Positions 35,311 through 44,399 of a stretch of DNA of 64,000 bases are shown here, one piece after another. Origin of the DNA: Treponema sp. (lineage in GTDB: Bacteria > Spirochaetota > Spirochaetia > Treponematales > Treponemataceae); the NCBI GenBank assembly GCA_017470605.1, contig JAFUYH010000013.1, forward strand, positions 62,001-126,000, read 5' to 3'. How positions within the stretch are numbered: position 1 is the stretch's first letter; every line of letters starts with the position of its first letter. Made by a program: the position numbers and the translations under genes. The notes below the pieces were generated by a model that saw nothing but the letters and a program-made list of their open reading frames with translations, was not told where the DNA came from and did not search any database.

Positions 35311-36240
35311 CTATTTAATTATTAATTCTGCAAGTGCAACAAAGCCTGGAAGCGTAATAATACAGAGAATACTTGTAATTGAAACCGTTAAACTTGCATA
35401 AGCGGCATCCTGGTCAAAAAGACAGGCCAGACTTGGAATACTGGTTGCAACCGGGCACATGGAGCAAATCAGAACTACAAAAATAATCATGCGCAGGTCT
35501 GTCATTCCGCCGGTAATACCGCCAATCAGTTTGTAAGCGGCAAAAAGAATTACAACATTCAAAAGAGAACAGATCACAAGGCGCAAAAGTGTCATTTTTG
35601 CAAGACGGGGAAAAACTTCTTTTGATTCAGAAGGATGAAAATCTGCAATCAGAACTCCGACTAAAACCATACTGATTGCCGTGTTTGTATCAGCCACCAG
35701 AGAAAGAGGACGGGCAACAACTTCTGGCAGGGTAAAAGGCATACAGAAAATCACAATACCCAGTGCAACAGCAATAATATTCGGATTTGTGATCACCTTG
35801 ATTATGTTGGAAGTGCCGCTTAACTGATGGTAGCCGTAAGTCCAGACAAGTATATTAAAAACAGCCAGATAGCCCATAAGGAAAATTATTCCCTCATCAC
35901 CAAAAACACCGCGGATAAGAGGAATTCCTATAAAACCGCAGTTTGTAAAGGCAATTGCAAGCCGGTCTATTTTCTGTTTTGTTGTAAGGATGCCCAAAAC
36001 TATCATCATTCCATGAATAATCAATGAAAGAATTACGACAATTCCAAGCAGGGCCAGTTTCTGAGAATCAAATTCCCTGTTAAAGGAATTAAGAACCATA
36101 GTAGGATTTATAAAATACATAAGGAGCTTGCTTAAAAATTTCCGCTCGCTTTCGTTTACCTTAAAGATTTTTGCAAAAATAAAACCGCCAAGTCCTATAA
36201 TTGCCATTGTAAGAAGCTGTTTTGCTACAAGAACATACAT
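35311..36240 (-). CDS. AEC-family permease
   Basis: A 309-residue membrane protein with about ten hydrophobic spans in the two five-span halves of the auxin efflux carrier (AEC) superfamily. Family features are the early FINPTMVLNSF, the central FTNCGFIGIPLIRGVFGDEGI and the late CSMCPVATSIPSLACLF. Bacterial members often transport malate, malonate or other small organic acids; the substrate cannot be told here. It follows the small export-protein gene by 14 bases on the same strand. Confidence 0.85.
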   Translation of the reverse strand: MYVLVAKQLLTMAIIGLGGFIFAKIFKVNESERKFLSKLLMYFINPTMVLNSFNREFDSQKLALLGIVVILSLIIHGMMIVLGILTTKQKIDRLAIAFTNCGFIGIPLIRGVFGDEGIIFLMGYLAVFNILVWTYGYHQLSGTSNIIKVITNPNIIAVALGIVIFCMPFTLPEVVARPLSLVADTNTAISMVLVGVLIADFHPSESKEVFPRLAKMTLLRLVICSLLNVVILFAAYKLIGGITGGMTDLRMIIFVVLICSMCPVATSIPSLACLFDQDAAYASLTVSITSILCIITLPGFVALAELIIK

Positions 36241-36254
36241 AATTTTTTTTCCTT

Positions 36255-36737
36255 TTATTTTCCTATTGCTGCAAAAAGGGCAGAAAAAAGTCCAAGGCTC
36301 CCTGCCATCATAATAAGCCCAGCAAGTAAAACTCCCAGCATGACGGCAATAACTGTGTCGCGGAACTTCATATCCAGAAGACTTGCCGCAAGGGTTCCTG
36401 TCCAGGCCCCGGTTCCCGGAAGCGGAATGCCCACAAAAAGCAGGAGAGCAAGGAATATCCCCCGTCCAGCCTTAGCCTGTAATTTTTCACCGGCGGCAGT
36501 TCCTTTTACAAGAAAAAAGCGGCAGATTCCGCCTATGAAACGCTTGTCCTGCCCCCATTCCAGAAATTTCCGTGCAAAAAGATAGATTATTGGAACAGGA
36601 ATCATGTTTCCGAGTATGCAAATTATATATGAAGGTATTACAGGCAGCTGCAGAGCCTGAGAAACAGGGATAGCGCCGCGCAGTTCAATAAGCGGCACCA
36701 TAGAAATAAAAAAAATCCAAAGATAATTTTTGAGCAT
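36255..36737 (-). CDS. Small multidrug export-type membrane protein (COG2426)
   Basis: A 160-residue protein with four to five hydrophobic segments that matches the small multi-drug export protein family: FISMVPLIELRGAIPVSQAL at the start, GNMIPVPIIYLFARKFLEWG, a middle charged loop, and GIPLPGTGAWTGTLAASLL. The family is widespread, but its transport function has little direct evidence. It is followed by the AEC permease 14 bases later, so the two form a two-gene unit. Confidence 0.82.
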   Translation of the reverse strand: MLKNYLWIFFISMVPLIELRGAIPVSQALQLPVIPSYIICILGNMIPVPIIYLFARKFLEWGQDKRFIGGICRFFLVKGTAAGEKLQAKAGRGIFLALLLFVGIPLPGTGAWTGTLAASLLDMKFRDTVIAVMLGVLLAGLIMMAGSLGLFSALFAAIGK

Positions 36738-37118
36738 GAGGGAATTATAATGATGATTTTAGGTATTTTCAACACAAGGCACAGGAGGACAGAACGGGCG
36801 CATTATAATGCTGTGCCCCGAAAATCTGATGGATGGCAGTGAAACCGATGGGGGATGGGGGCAGGGCTTCCGCATTATAAAAAGATTTACGTAATCTTGG
36901 CGCGAGGGAGCGGGGCGTGGTACAAAAACACTCTTTTTGTGGCTGCCGTGTAAGCGGCAGGTGTAATAGTTTCTATACCACAAAAAGCGTGTAGCACGGT
37001 TTTGTACCACGAAGCCGCGACCGGGAGCCATGTTTTCGCAAAATTAATTTATAATGCTGAACCCCTGGATGGGGGGGATTGAAAATAACATTCTTTTTCA
37101 TTATTATGATATGCACTT
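36738..37118. other. Gene-free, GC-rich region with several palindromes
   Basis: I find no coding gene in these 381 bases. They contain a perfect 12-base palindrome GCATTATAATGC (36800-36811), G-rich tracts around 36850-36920, a small hairpin AAGATT-TACGT-AATCTT near 36883-36899, the long nested inverted repeat at 36916-37011, and TATAAT at 37050-37055 that may be the -10 of the tRNA gene. Confidence 0.6.
36916..37011. repeat. Nested inverted repeat, MITE-like or structured RNA
   Basis: Three nested stems: the outer CGTGGTACAAAA (36916-36927) with TTTTGTACCACG (37000-37011) is perfect over 12 bp; the middle pair 36929-36942 with 36978-36991 matches at 13 of 14 positions; the inner CTGCCG-TGTAAG-CGGCAG is a 6-bp hairpin (36943-36960). 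Nothing identifies it as a known RNA family, and no target-site duplication is evident. Confidence 0.65.
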
Positions 37119-37204
37119 GCCGGGATGGCGGAACTGGTAGACGCCCAGGACTTAAAATCCTGTGCCGAGCAATCGGCGTGCCGGTTCGACCCCGGTTCCC
37201 GGCA
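37119..37204 (+). tRNA. tRNA-Leu (anticodon TAA)
   Basis: An 86-base cloverleaf with acceptor arms GCCGGGA/TCCCGGC and discriminator A. The D arm is GCGGAACTGGTAGACGC, the anticodon stem CAGGA/TCCTG carries loop CTTAAAA (anticodon TAA), a long variable arm TGCCGAGCAATCGGCG is typical of Leu tRNAs, and the T arm is CCGGTTCGACCCCGG. The CCA end is not encoded. A terminator follows 4 bases later, so it is transcribed alone or last. Confidence 0.95.
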
Positions 37205-37208
37205 ACAG

Positions 37209-37238
37209 GCCTCCTTGCTTAGCAGGGAGGCTTTTTTT
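37209..37238 (+). terminator. Terminator after tRNA-Leu
   Basis: GCCTCCTTGCT and AGCAGGGAGGC form an 11-bp stem with one wobble pair and a one-base loop at full extension (more likely a slightly larger loop), followed by seven T. Confidence 0.9.
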
Positions 37239-37279
37239 ATTGATTCAGCAGACTTTTGCCGGCAAAATCAGGAGGCTCT

Positions 37280-38884
37280 ATGACACCACACCTAAATCCA
37301 CACGTATATCCACGCGAATGTGCATTCAAATCAATTGAAGATATAAAAGGAAAGAAAGTAACTGTTATGGGGCTTGGCTTAAACGGCGGTGGAGAAGCGG
37401 CTGTACGCTTTTTTCTGAACAAGGGAGCTTTTGTTACCGTTACAGACATGAAGACTGCGGAACAGCTTTCTGCGACCGTTGAAAAACTGAATAATGATAA
37501 AAGCCTTGATTTAAGCCGCCTAACCTACAGACTTGGTGAACACCGAATAGAAGATTTTGAAAATGCTGATTGCGTCATTAAAAATCCTGGAGTAAAGATA
37601 GAAGGAAACAAATACCTTGCCGCAGCCCGCGCTATTGAAAGTGATTTAAGTATTTTCCTGCGCTTTACAGACTGCCCTGTAATTGCCGTCACAGGAAGCA
37701 AGGGAAAGTCTTCTACTGTAAGTGCAATTTATTACGGACTAAAGGAAGCCGGATTTAAGGCTTTTTTAGGCGGAAACATTACCGTAAGTCCCCTCACCTT
37801 TTTTGACCAAGTAAGCAGTGACACTCCTGTTGTAATTGAATTTTCTTCATGGCAGCTTGCAGACTTGCGCGGTCGGGGAGTTTTAAAACCTCATATTTCT
37901 GTGATTACAAAAATTGTTCCTGACCACCAGAACTGGTACGGAAACATGGAAGATTACGTTGCAGACAAACGCCTTATTTATGCAGACCAGACCCGCGGAG
38001 ATTATTCGATTTTTGATGCAGAAGGAGACCAGCCAGGTACAGAACCTGACAAAAAGCTTCACCCTGGAGCAGATACATGGGGGAATCTTTTTGCCAGTGA
38101 ATCAAAAGGAACCGTACTGCGTTACGGAAGGCACCCCCTTACAGGAGGCAAAGAGGGCGGTTTTGGAGTATGGCTCGAAAATACAGCAGACGGAGGTTTT
38201 GAAGGAAAAGTTCTCCTGCCGAAAATGAAAGAAGCAGAAGTGATTATGAAAGGACTTTCCGTTCCCGGCGACCACATGAAAACCAATGTACTGAACGCCG
38301 CCCTTGTAATGTACCTCATGGGCGTACCTGCCCCCCGCGTCGCCGAAATCTGCTCGCGCTGGCAGGGCATAGAGCACCGGCTTCAATTCTTCCACAGCTG
38401 GACCGCGCCCAACGGTAAAATCTGGCGATTTTACAACGACTCCTGTGCCACAGTGCCGGAAGCCGCCGCGGCAGCAAGTCAGGCCTTTGAAAAAAGCGTA
38501 ACTCTTATGACAGGGGGCACAGACAAGGGACTGGACCTTCTGCCGCTAGAACGCGTGCTTTGCGCAGCCGACCCAGCGCGCAATGAACACCCTGTAAAAG
38601 ACCTCTACCTTCTTGCAGGAAGTGCCACAGACAAACTGCTGCCGCCTTTGCGCGCAGCGGGCATAAAATTTCACGGCCCCTTTAATTCTCTTGAAGAACT
38701 TTTGCAGGAAGCAAAGGCAAACATGAGTGCCGCTCCACAAAGCGAGCCTGCTTCAGAAAGAGACAGTGCCGAAGTTTTCGTCTTCTCCCCGGGAGCAACA
38801 TCGTTTGGAATGTTCCAAAATGAGTTTGACCGTGGGAACAAGTATATGGCAGCGGTTAAAACTTTATTCGCACCAAAATCATAG
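37280..38884 (+). CDS. murD: UDP-N-acetylmuramoylalanine--D-glutamate ligase
   Basis: A 534-residue Mur ligase that adds D-Glu to UDP-MurNAc-L-Ala in peptidoglycan synthesis. The N-terminal Rossmann domain has VTVMGLGLNGGGEAAVRFF, the ATP loop is VIAVTGSKGKSSTVSA, and the FSSWQLADLR, PDHQNWYGNMEDYVADKR and GIEHRLQFFHSW (followed by FYNDSCATVP) motifs mark MurD. It is longer than the E. coli enzyme (438 aa), with extra residues in the central and C-terminal domains. I start at 37280 because AGGAGG sits right before it. No other mur genes are adjacent. Confidence 0.92.
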   Translation: MTPHLNPHVYPRECAFKSIEDIKGKKVTVMGLGLNGGGEAAVRFFLNKGAFVTVTDMKTAEQLSATVEKLNNDKSLDLSRLTYRLGEHRIEDFENADCVIKNPGVKIEGNKYLAAARAIESDLSIFLRFTDCPVIAVTGSKGKSSTVSAIYYGLKEAGFKAFLGGNITVSPLTFFDQVSSDTPVVIEFSSWQLADLRGRGVLKPHISVITKIVPDHQNWYGNMEDYVADKRLIYADQTRGDYSIFDAEGDQPGTEPDKKLHPGADTWGNLFASESKGTVLRYGRHPLTGGKEGGFGVWLENTADGGFEGKVLLPKMKEAEVIMKGLSVPGDHMKTNVLNAALVMYLMGVPAPRVAEICSRWQGIEHRLQFFHSWTAPNGKIWRFYNDSCATVPEAAAAASQAFEKSVTLMTGGTDKGLDLLPLERVLCAADPARNEHPVKDLYLLAGSATDKLLPPLRAAGIKFHGPFNSLEELLQEAKANMSAAPQSEPASERDSAEVFVFSPGATSFGMFQNEFDRGNKYMAAVKTLFAPKS

Positions 38885-38917
38885 ATTTTGTCCGTACCCT
38901 GAGCTGTAAATAACAGA

Positions 38918-41020
38918 CTAAACCTTAAACAAGTCAACCTGCTCGCCAATATTATCGATGGCGTTTTTAACCTGTCCTGAAATTTCATTCAGCATGGCAC
39001 CAGTTTCGTTAATCTTGCGGGCACCAACAGCCATTTCTTCCATACTTGTACTCATTACGCTGGTAACTTCCTGCAAATTTTCCATGGCACGAACAATTTC
39101 TCCGCTTCTGGAAGACATATCGCGAGAAGAGTTGCGAACTTCTACAGTAGAAGAATTCAAATTGCGCAGGGCATCCACAATCTGTTTTGAACCTTCATTC
39201 TGTTCTTCCATTGCAGAATGAATCTGAATAACAAGCTGGTCTGTTTCCTTAATTTTTGTTGAAACTTCTGTAAGGGCATCGCTTGCTTCATTAGAAGAAG
39301 TTACAACTTCAGAAATTGAAGAACGGATATTATTAAGCTGTTCGCCAATCTTCTTAGACTGGATGGAAGAAGTTTCAGAGAGTTTTCTGATTTCATCAGC
39401 AACAACCGCAAACCCCTTTCCTGCATCACCGGCATGAGCCGCTTCAATAGCCGCATTCATGGCAAGCAGGTTTGTCTGGGATGCAATAGAAGAAATGGCA
39501 GAGTTTGCTTCCTGCAGCATTTCTGACTGTGCTTCTATCTGACGGATTCTTTCGTTTACATTTCCCTGCTTTGTAAAACCGATTTCTGCATTGTCTTCAA
39601 GACTGCGGAATGAAGAACTCATTTTTTCTACAGACTTATTTACAGAAGAAATATTTCCTATCATCTCTTCTACAGCAGCAGAAGCCTGTGTTACGCTGGC
39701 AGCCTGACCTTCAATCAAGCCGTCCAAATCTGTAATTGCACTTGAAATATGCTGAACAGAATCATTTGTACTGGAAACATTCTGTCCCTGCTGTTTTATC
39801 TGTGCATGAATACTGTCAATATTAGCAATGATTTCTGTAATGGAACTTGCAGTATCTTCTGTACTTACAGAAAGATTTTCACCTGATGAACCAAGTTCAT
39901 TCTTAGAGCCTTTAAGGTTCTTTACAATATCCTGCAGTTTATCCATAAAGAGGTCAAAATTTATAATCAACTGACCGATTTCATCACGAAGGAAAAGGTC
40001 ACAGCGTTTTGTAAGGTCTGCGTCTCCAGAAGCAAGGTCTGCAAGAAATACCGTAACGTTGTTAATTCTCTTCATCATCCAGTTTGTAAAGAGGAAAACT
40101 GCAACCATTGCAAGAATAATCATAGTAATTGCACTAGGAAGCACATAAAGCATTGTTGTATTTGCAATGGCATCAATAGCTTCCATTGTTTTTGCAACAA
40201 AAATCATACCAGTAACAAGCCCGTCACTACCAGAAAGAGGAATATAATTTGTATAGTAAGAAACTCCTTCAATTTTATTCAGTCCCTGATATGAACTTCC
40301 TTTTTTCAGGACAGTATCTGAAATTGCAGTATTTGAAAGAGGAACTCCAATCATGTTTTCCCCAAGAGTTGTCTGTACACGAACATTATCTCTGAAAACT
40401 GTACACTCAACTCCATAAAGATTATTAATGATGGAAACAATTCCTTCGTCTGAATCATCTGCCAGATCATAACCAAGGGCAACACATCCTTCTATAACTC
40501 CGTTGTAGCGGACTGGGGAAATGGCAAAAAGACCATACTTAATATCACCTAAGTCTGTATATAAAAGAATTTCTTCACCTCTAAAAACCTTTGAAAGTGT
40601 TGCCGCAGGAATTTTTTTCCCCGTCTGAATTCCAAATCCGTTTATAACGCTGCCGTCAGGAGAAATAATTGCAAAAAAATCAAGTCCAAGTTCATCAGCT
40701 GTTTCTTTTACATAATCTGCAGCAAGGCTTGAATGATTCCTATCAGCCAGGATTTCTTCAACTTCATTTTCTCCAGAAATAAAAACTGCATATTTGAAAA
40801 TTGTATCGGCCCAGTCATCCAAAAGATACTTTGCACCGTTTCCAGTGTGATTTATATCCAGCTCAGTATTTTCTGTAATTGTTCTTTTAGAAACAGATAT
40901 TGCTATGCCACTAACAACGCTTACTGCAAAAAGCATGGCAATCATTACTATACCAAGTATTTTTAATTTTAACGGCAGATTTTTTTTAGGGTTTTCTTCA
41001 AATCTATCCAAAGCTTTCAT
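38918..41020 (-). CDS. Methyl-accepting chemotaxis protein
   Basis: A 700-residue chemoreceptor, starting at 41020 where GGAGG precedes the ATG. A first span ([26 protein letters not shown]) is followed by a periplasmic dCache-like sensor (residues about 50-280, [20 protein letters not shown]), a second span ([21 protein letters not shown]), a HAMP segment, and the cytoplasmic signalling coiled coil with the highly conserved hairpin [20 protein letters not shown]. It would report to CheA/CheW; the ligand is unknown. It lacks an NWETF-like CheR-binding tail. Confidence 0.93.
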   Translation of the reverse strand: MKALDRFEENPKKNLPLKLKILGIVMIAMLFAVSVVSGIAISVSKRTITENTELDINHTGNGAKYLLDDWADTIFKYAVFISGENEVEEILADRNHSSLAADYVKETADELGLDFFAIISPDGSVINGFGIQTGKKIPAATLSKVFRGEEILLYTDLGDIKYGLFAISPVRYNGVIEGCVALGYDLADDSDEGIVSIINNLYGVECTVFRDNVRVQTTLGENMIGVPLSNTAISDTVLKKGSSYQGLNKIEGVSYYTNYIPLSGSDGLVTGMIFVAKTMEAIDAIANTTMLYVLPSAITMIILAMVAVFLFTNWMMKRINNVTVFLADLASGDADLTKRCDLFLRDEIGQLIINFDLFMDKLQDIVKNLKGSKNELGSSGENLSVSTEDTASSITEIIANIDSIHAQIKQQGQNVSSTNDSVQHISSAITDLDGLIEGQAASVTQASAAVEEMIGNISSVNKSVEKMSSSFRSLEDNAEIGFTKQGNVNERIRQIEAQSEMLQEANSAISSIASQTNLLAMNAAIEAAHAGDAGKGFAVVADEIRKLSETSSIQSKKIGEQLNNIRSSISEVVTSSNEASDALTEVSTKIKETDQLVIQIHSAMEEQNEGSKQIVDALRNLNSSTVEVRNSSRDMSSRSGEIVRAMENLQEVTSVMSTSMEEMAVGARKINETGAMLNEISGQVKNAIDNIGEQVDLFKV

Positions 41021-41126
41021 TACAAGCCTCCTGCACAATCAATAGTCAAGCAAAAACACAGATGAACCAGAATTAATTATCTAACAGATTTTTTATTTTG
41101 TCTAACAAAAAGAAATTAAGTTTTAA

Positions 41127-42815
41127 TTAATCTTTCCTAAAATTCAATGCTGAAACTACAGCCGCAATACCGGCACGTCCAACGTTGGAACTTTTTCCAA
41201 CTCCCCAAACCTGTTGGCCGTCATCTTTTGTAATCTGAACATAAGCAAGGGCATGGGTATCTGAACCGGTTCCTATAGAATGTTCATGAAAACTTGTAAT
41301 GTTGAACTTTGGCGCCGGAGTCTGTTTCATTGCAGAAACAAAGGCATCAAGAGGTCCGTTTCCTTTTGCGGCAATGGCAAAACGCTTGCCTTCCCATTCA
41401 ACTGTGGCAATCGTAGCAACCTGTTCCGGCAAATCAGAACCGCGTTCACCTTCAATATGTTTTTCCGTAATATCAAGAACATTAAGAGGGCTTTTTGTAT
41501 TTACCCAGCGTTCTATAAAAATATCATATATTTCAGAACTTTCCAGCTCACGCTGCTTTTTGTCTGCGGCATGTTTGATTATACTTCCTACCACAGGCTG
41601 CATTGCCTTTGGAAGAACTATGCCGTAATCAGATTCCAGAATATAGGCTGCCCCGCCTTTTCCGCTCTGACTGTTTATTCTGATAATTCCTTCGTATTCG
41701 CGGCCAATGTCGTGCGGGTCAATAAGAAGGTAAGGCACATCCCAGAGGGCATTTTCCGGCATTTTATTCCGCGCCTTTATTGCCTTGCGGATTGCATCCT
41801 GATGAGAGCCGCTGAAAGCCGTAAAGACAAGTTCTCCTGCGTAAGGCGCGCGCGGCGGAATTGCCATGCCCGTAAAATGAGAATATCTTTCTGCAATAAC
41901 CGGAATATTTGAAAAATCCAGTTCGGGGTCAACCCCCTGACTGTACATGTTAAGGGCAACCGTTACTATATCAAGGTTTCCTGTGCGCTCTCCGTTTCCA
42001 AAAAGGCAGCCTTCCACACGCTCTGCCCCTGCAAGCATTCCCAATTCACACTGAGCAATGCTTTCTCCCCTGTCATTATGATTATGAATTGAAATAATGC
42101 AGTTTTCCCTGTTTTTTATGTGAGAGCAAAAATATTCAATCATATCTGCAAAATGATTAGGCATGGAGGCTTCTACGGTTGTAGGCAGATTCAAGATGAT
42201 TTTATTGTCTGCACTGGCTCCCCATTCATCACTAACCGCCTCGCAGATTTGAATTGCATATTCAATTTCTGTCTGCGAAAAATTTTCCGGTGAATATTCA
42301 AAGCGAAGCTGTGTTCCAGCAGCCTGAACAAGATGCATATGTTTTTTTAAGGCCCGAACTCCGTCTACTGCAAGCGCGAGTATTTCTTCCTTAGATTTAT
42401 TAAAATTATAAAGCCTTTGCGCAGGAGAAGTTGCATTATATATATGAAAAATTACGTGCTTTGCACCTTTTACCGCTTCAAGGGTCTTTTTTATCAACGA
42501 GTCTTTTGCCTGAGAAAGGACTTGGATCCACACATCATCCGGGATTCTTTTTTCTTCGATAAGTCTTCTTACAAATTCATATTCAGTATCAGAAGAAGAA
42601 GGAAAGCCGACTTCAATTTCCTTAAAACCAAGCCTTACAAGCATGGAAAAATATTCCAGTTTGGACTCAATCCCCATAGGGTCTTTCAGAGCCTGATTTC
42701 CATCCCGCAAATCTACAGAACACCAGACAGGTGCCTTTGTAATTTTTTTAGAAGGCCAGAGCCGATTCTCCATAGGAAGAGGCTGTGTTGCTGAATATTT
42801 TCCGTTAATTTTCAT
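41127..42815 (-). CDS. leuA: 2-isopropylmalate synthase, long form
   Basis: A 562-residue enzyme condensing acetyl-CoA with 2-oxoisovalerate, the first step of leucine synthesis. The catalytic barrel starts VWCSVDLRDGNQALKDPM and contains IEVGFPSSSDTEYEF, the metal-binding SIHNHNDRGES, and EGCLFGNGERTGNLDIVT. The C-terminal regulatory LeuA dimer domain (residues about 430-562, including GPLDAFVSAMKQTPAPKF) is where leucine inhibits. Overall it is of the mycobacterial-type long form. ilvC at 55819 belongs to the same branched-chain pathway. Confidence 0.95.
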   Translation of the reverse strand: MKINGKYSATQPLPMENRLWPSKKITKAPVWCSVDLRDGNQALKDPMGIESKLEYFSMLVRLGFKEIEVGFPSSSDTEYEFVRRLIEEKRIPDDVWIQVLSQAKDSLIKKTLEAVKGAKHVIFHIYNATSPAQRLYNFNKSKEEILALAVDGVRALKKHMHLVQAAGTQLRFEYSPENFSQTEIEYAIQICEAVSDEWGASADNKIILNLPTTVEASMPNHFADMIEYFCSHIKNRENCIISIHNHNDRGESIAQCELGMLAGAERVEGCLFGNGERTGNLDIVTVALNMYSQGVDPELDFSNIPVIAERYSHFTGMAIPPRAPYAGELVFTAFSGSHQDAIRKAIKARNKMPENALWDVPYLLIDPHDIGREYEGIIRINSQSGKGGAAYILESDYGIVLPKAMQPVVGSIIKHAADKKQRELESSEIYDIFIERWVNTKSPLNVLDITEKHIEGERGSDLPEQVATIATVEWEGKRFAIAAKGNGPLDAFVSAMKQTPAPKFNITSFHEHSIGTGSDTHALAYVQITKDDGQQVWGVGKSSNVGRAGIAAVVSALNFRKD

Positions 42816-42926
42816 AACTAAACTTTATCACAAAATAATACTATTGTCCGCCCCGAAAAGTTGAAAAAAGACGCTTTTATATAGTAAAATATATGCAAAT
42901 AATGTTATTTAAATTGGAGGATTTTT

Positions 42927-43883
42927 ATGAAAAAATTTCAACTGGCAGCAGGCATTTTAACCGTTGCTGCACTTTTACTTCTTGGCTCATGTACAAGTGA
43001 AAAAAAGGACTACATTCTTGCTACAGGTGGAACCAGCGGAACCTACTATCCTTTTGGAGGAGCCATTGCCAATATCTGGAACACAAAACTGGAAAATATG
43101 AACGTTACAGCACAGGCAACTGGTGCATCTGCAGAAAATCTTCGCCTTATCAATAAAGGAGAAGCAGAATTCGGTACAGTTCAGAATGACGTAATGGACT
43201 ATGCTTATCATGGAACTGCTCTTTTTGACGGTGAAGTTCTTGAAAATATCATGACAATAGGAACCCTTTACCCAGAAGTTGTTCAGATTGCAGTTTCTAA
43301 GGAAAGCGGAATTAAATCTGTTGCAGATTTCCGCGGAAAAAGAATCTCTGTAGGAGATGCAGGTTCTGGTGTAGAATTCAACGCTAAACAGATTCTTGAA
43401 GGTTACGGACTTACTTTTGATGATATTAAAAAGAGCAACCTTTCATTTAAGGAATCTGCAGAAGGTATTCAGAACGGAACTCTGGATGGCTGTTTCATTA
43501 CTGCAGGCGTTCCAAACTCTGCTTTGCAGGAGCTTGCATTTACAGCAGGTCTTACTCTTATTCCTATTTCTGGTGATGAAGCAGACATTATCTGCTCTAA
43601 ATACAGCTATTACACACAGACAACAATTCCTGGCGGAACATACAAAGGAACAGATTCTGACACTCCTGCCCTGGCAATCAAGGCAACTCTTGCTGTAAGT
43701 TCAAAACTTGATGAAGAAACTGTTTACAATATGACAAAAGCCCTCTTTGAAAATCTTGACCAGCTTGCCCAGGCCCATGCAAAAGGCAAGGAAGTAAGTG
43801 CTTCTTCTGCGGTAACAGGTGTTTCTGTACCATTCCATCCTGGTGCTGCAAAATATTACAGAGAGCTCGGTTTACTTGACTAA
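42927..43883 (+). CDS. TAXI-family TRAP solute-binding lipoprotein
   Basis: A 318-residue binding protein with a lipobox ending LLGSC (Cys22), so it is membrane-tethered. TAXI features include YILATGGTSGTYYPFGGAIANIWN near the start and the strand FRGKRISVGDAGSGVEFNAKQIL in the middle. It captures a small organic substrate (glutamate or similar in characterised members; unknown here) for the fused permease two genes on. GGAGG lies before the ATG. It is the first gene of the three-gene transporter operon. Confidence 0.92.
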   Translation: MKKFQLAAGILTVAALLLLGSCTSEKKDYILATGGTSGTYYPFGGAIANIWNTKLENMNVTAQATGASAENLRLINKGEAEFGTVQNDVMDYAYHGTALFDGEVLENIMTIGTLYPEVVQIAVSKESGIKSVADFRGKRISVGDAGSGVEFNAKQILEGYGLTFDDIKKSNLSFKESAEGIQNGTLDGCFITAGVPNSALQELAFTAGLTLIPISGDEADIICSKYSYYTQTTIPGGTYKGTDSDTPALAIKATLAVSSKLDEETVYNMTKALFENLDQLAQAHAKGKEVSASSAVTGVSVPFHPGAAKYYRELGLLD

Positions 43884-44382
43884 AAAAATATCCCTTGTAA
43901 TTCTGATTTTCGCCGCCCTTGCAGCATTTGCACCGGCGGTGGATGTTCTTGAACTGAAAAGCCGGAAAGAAGCTCTGCAGCACTACTATTCACACCAGGC
44001 TTATAAAGAAGGCTTTGTAATTTCTTACACCCACTCGGTAAACAAGGGGCGCATACATGATTATTACAGAGTAAAAAACAGAGAGCGATTGGAATTATAT
44101 CAGACAGATTTTGTTTCTTATGGAGCAGGAATACCGGAAGCTGATGAAATGCCAGGTGCTGTTTTTTCAGTAAACGGAAACACATACAGCATTACAAACA
44201 TAAACAGAGTTCTTGACCGCTTTGTAATGGCAGTAGGACTGATTGCAGAACATTCCATTACGATTGGTTCTATTGAAAATGAGGAACGCTACCTTACAAA
44301 GTATTTTCCTGCCCAAACCAGCATAATTATTGAGACAAAAAAAGTCAGTCTGCTGTCTTATTTAATCAGCAAAAAAATATAA
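43876..44382 (+). CDS. DUF1850 protein of TAXI-TRAP operon
   Basis: I place the start at a TTG at 43876, overlapping the last codons of the binding-protein gene; an ATG at 43819 would lie deep inside that gene. The 168-residue product has one N-terminal membrane span or signal (ISLVILIFAALAAFAPAV) and a DUF1850-type body (GFVISYTHSVNKGRIHDYYRVK, LYQTDFVSYGAGIPE, the family's H-S-V and F-S-YGAG-P patterns). DUF1850 genes are often found with TAXI TRAP transporters and their role is unknown. Confidence 0.75.
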   Translation: MTKKISLVILIFAALAAFAPAVDVLELKSRKEALQHYYSHQAYKEGFVISYTHSVNKGRIHDYYRVKNRERLELYQTDFVSYGAGIPEADEMPGAVFSVNGNTYSITNINRVLDRFVMAVGLIAEHSITIGSIENEERYLTKYFPAQTSIIIETKKVSLLSYLISKKI

Positions 44383-44399
44383 AAACAGGAGAAGATTTG

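Noticed and set aside
36916..37011. 6S RNA, SRP RNA, RNase P RNA or tmRNA
   Set aside because: None of the signature segments of these RNAs that I know could be found; only the nested stems are evident.
43819..43875. ATG start for the DUF1850 gene deep inside the binding-protein gene
   Set aside because: It would add 19 residues before the signal span with no family support. The overlapping TTG at 43876 gives a normal signal sequence.
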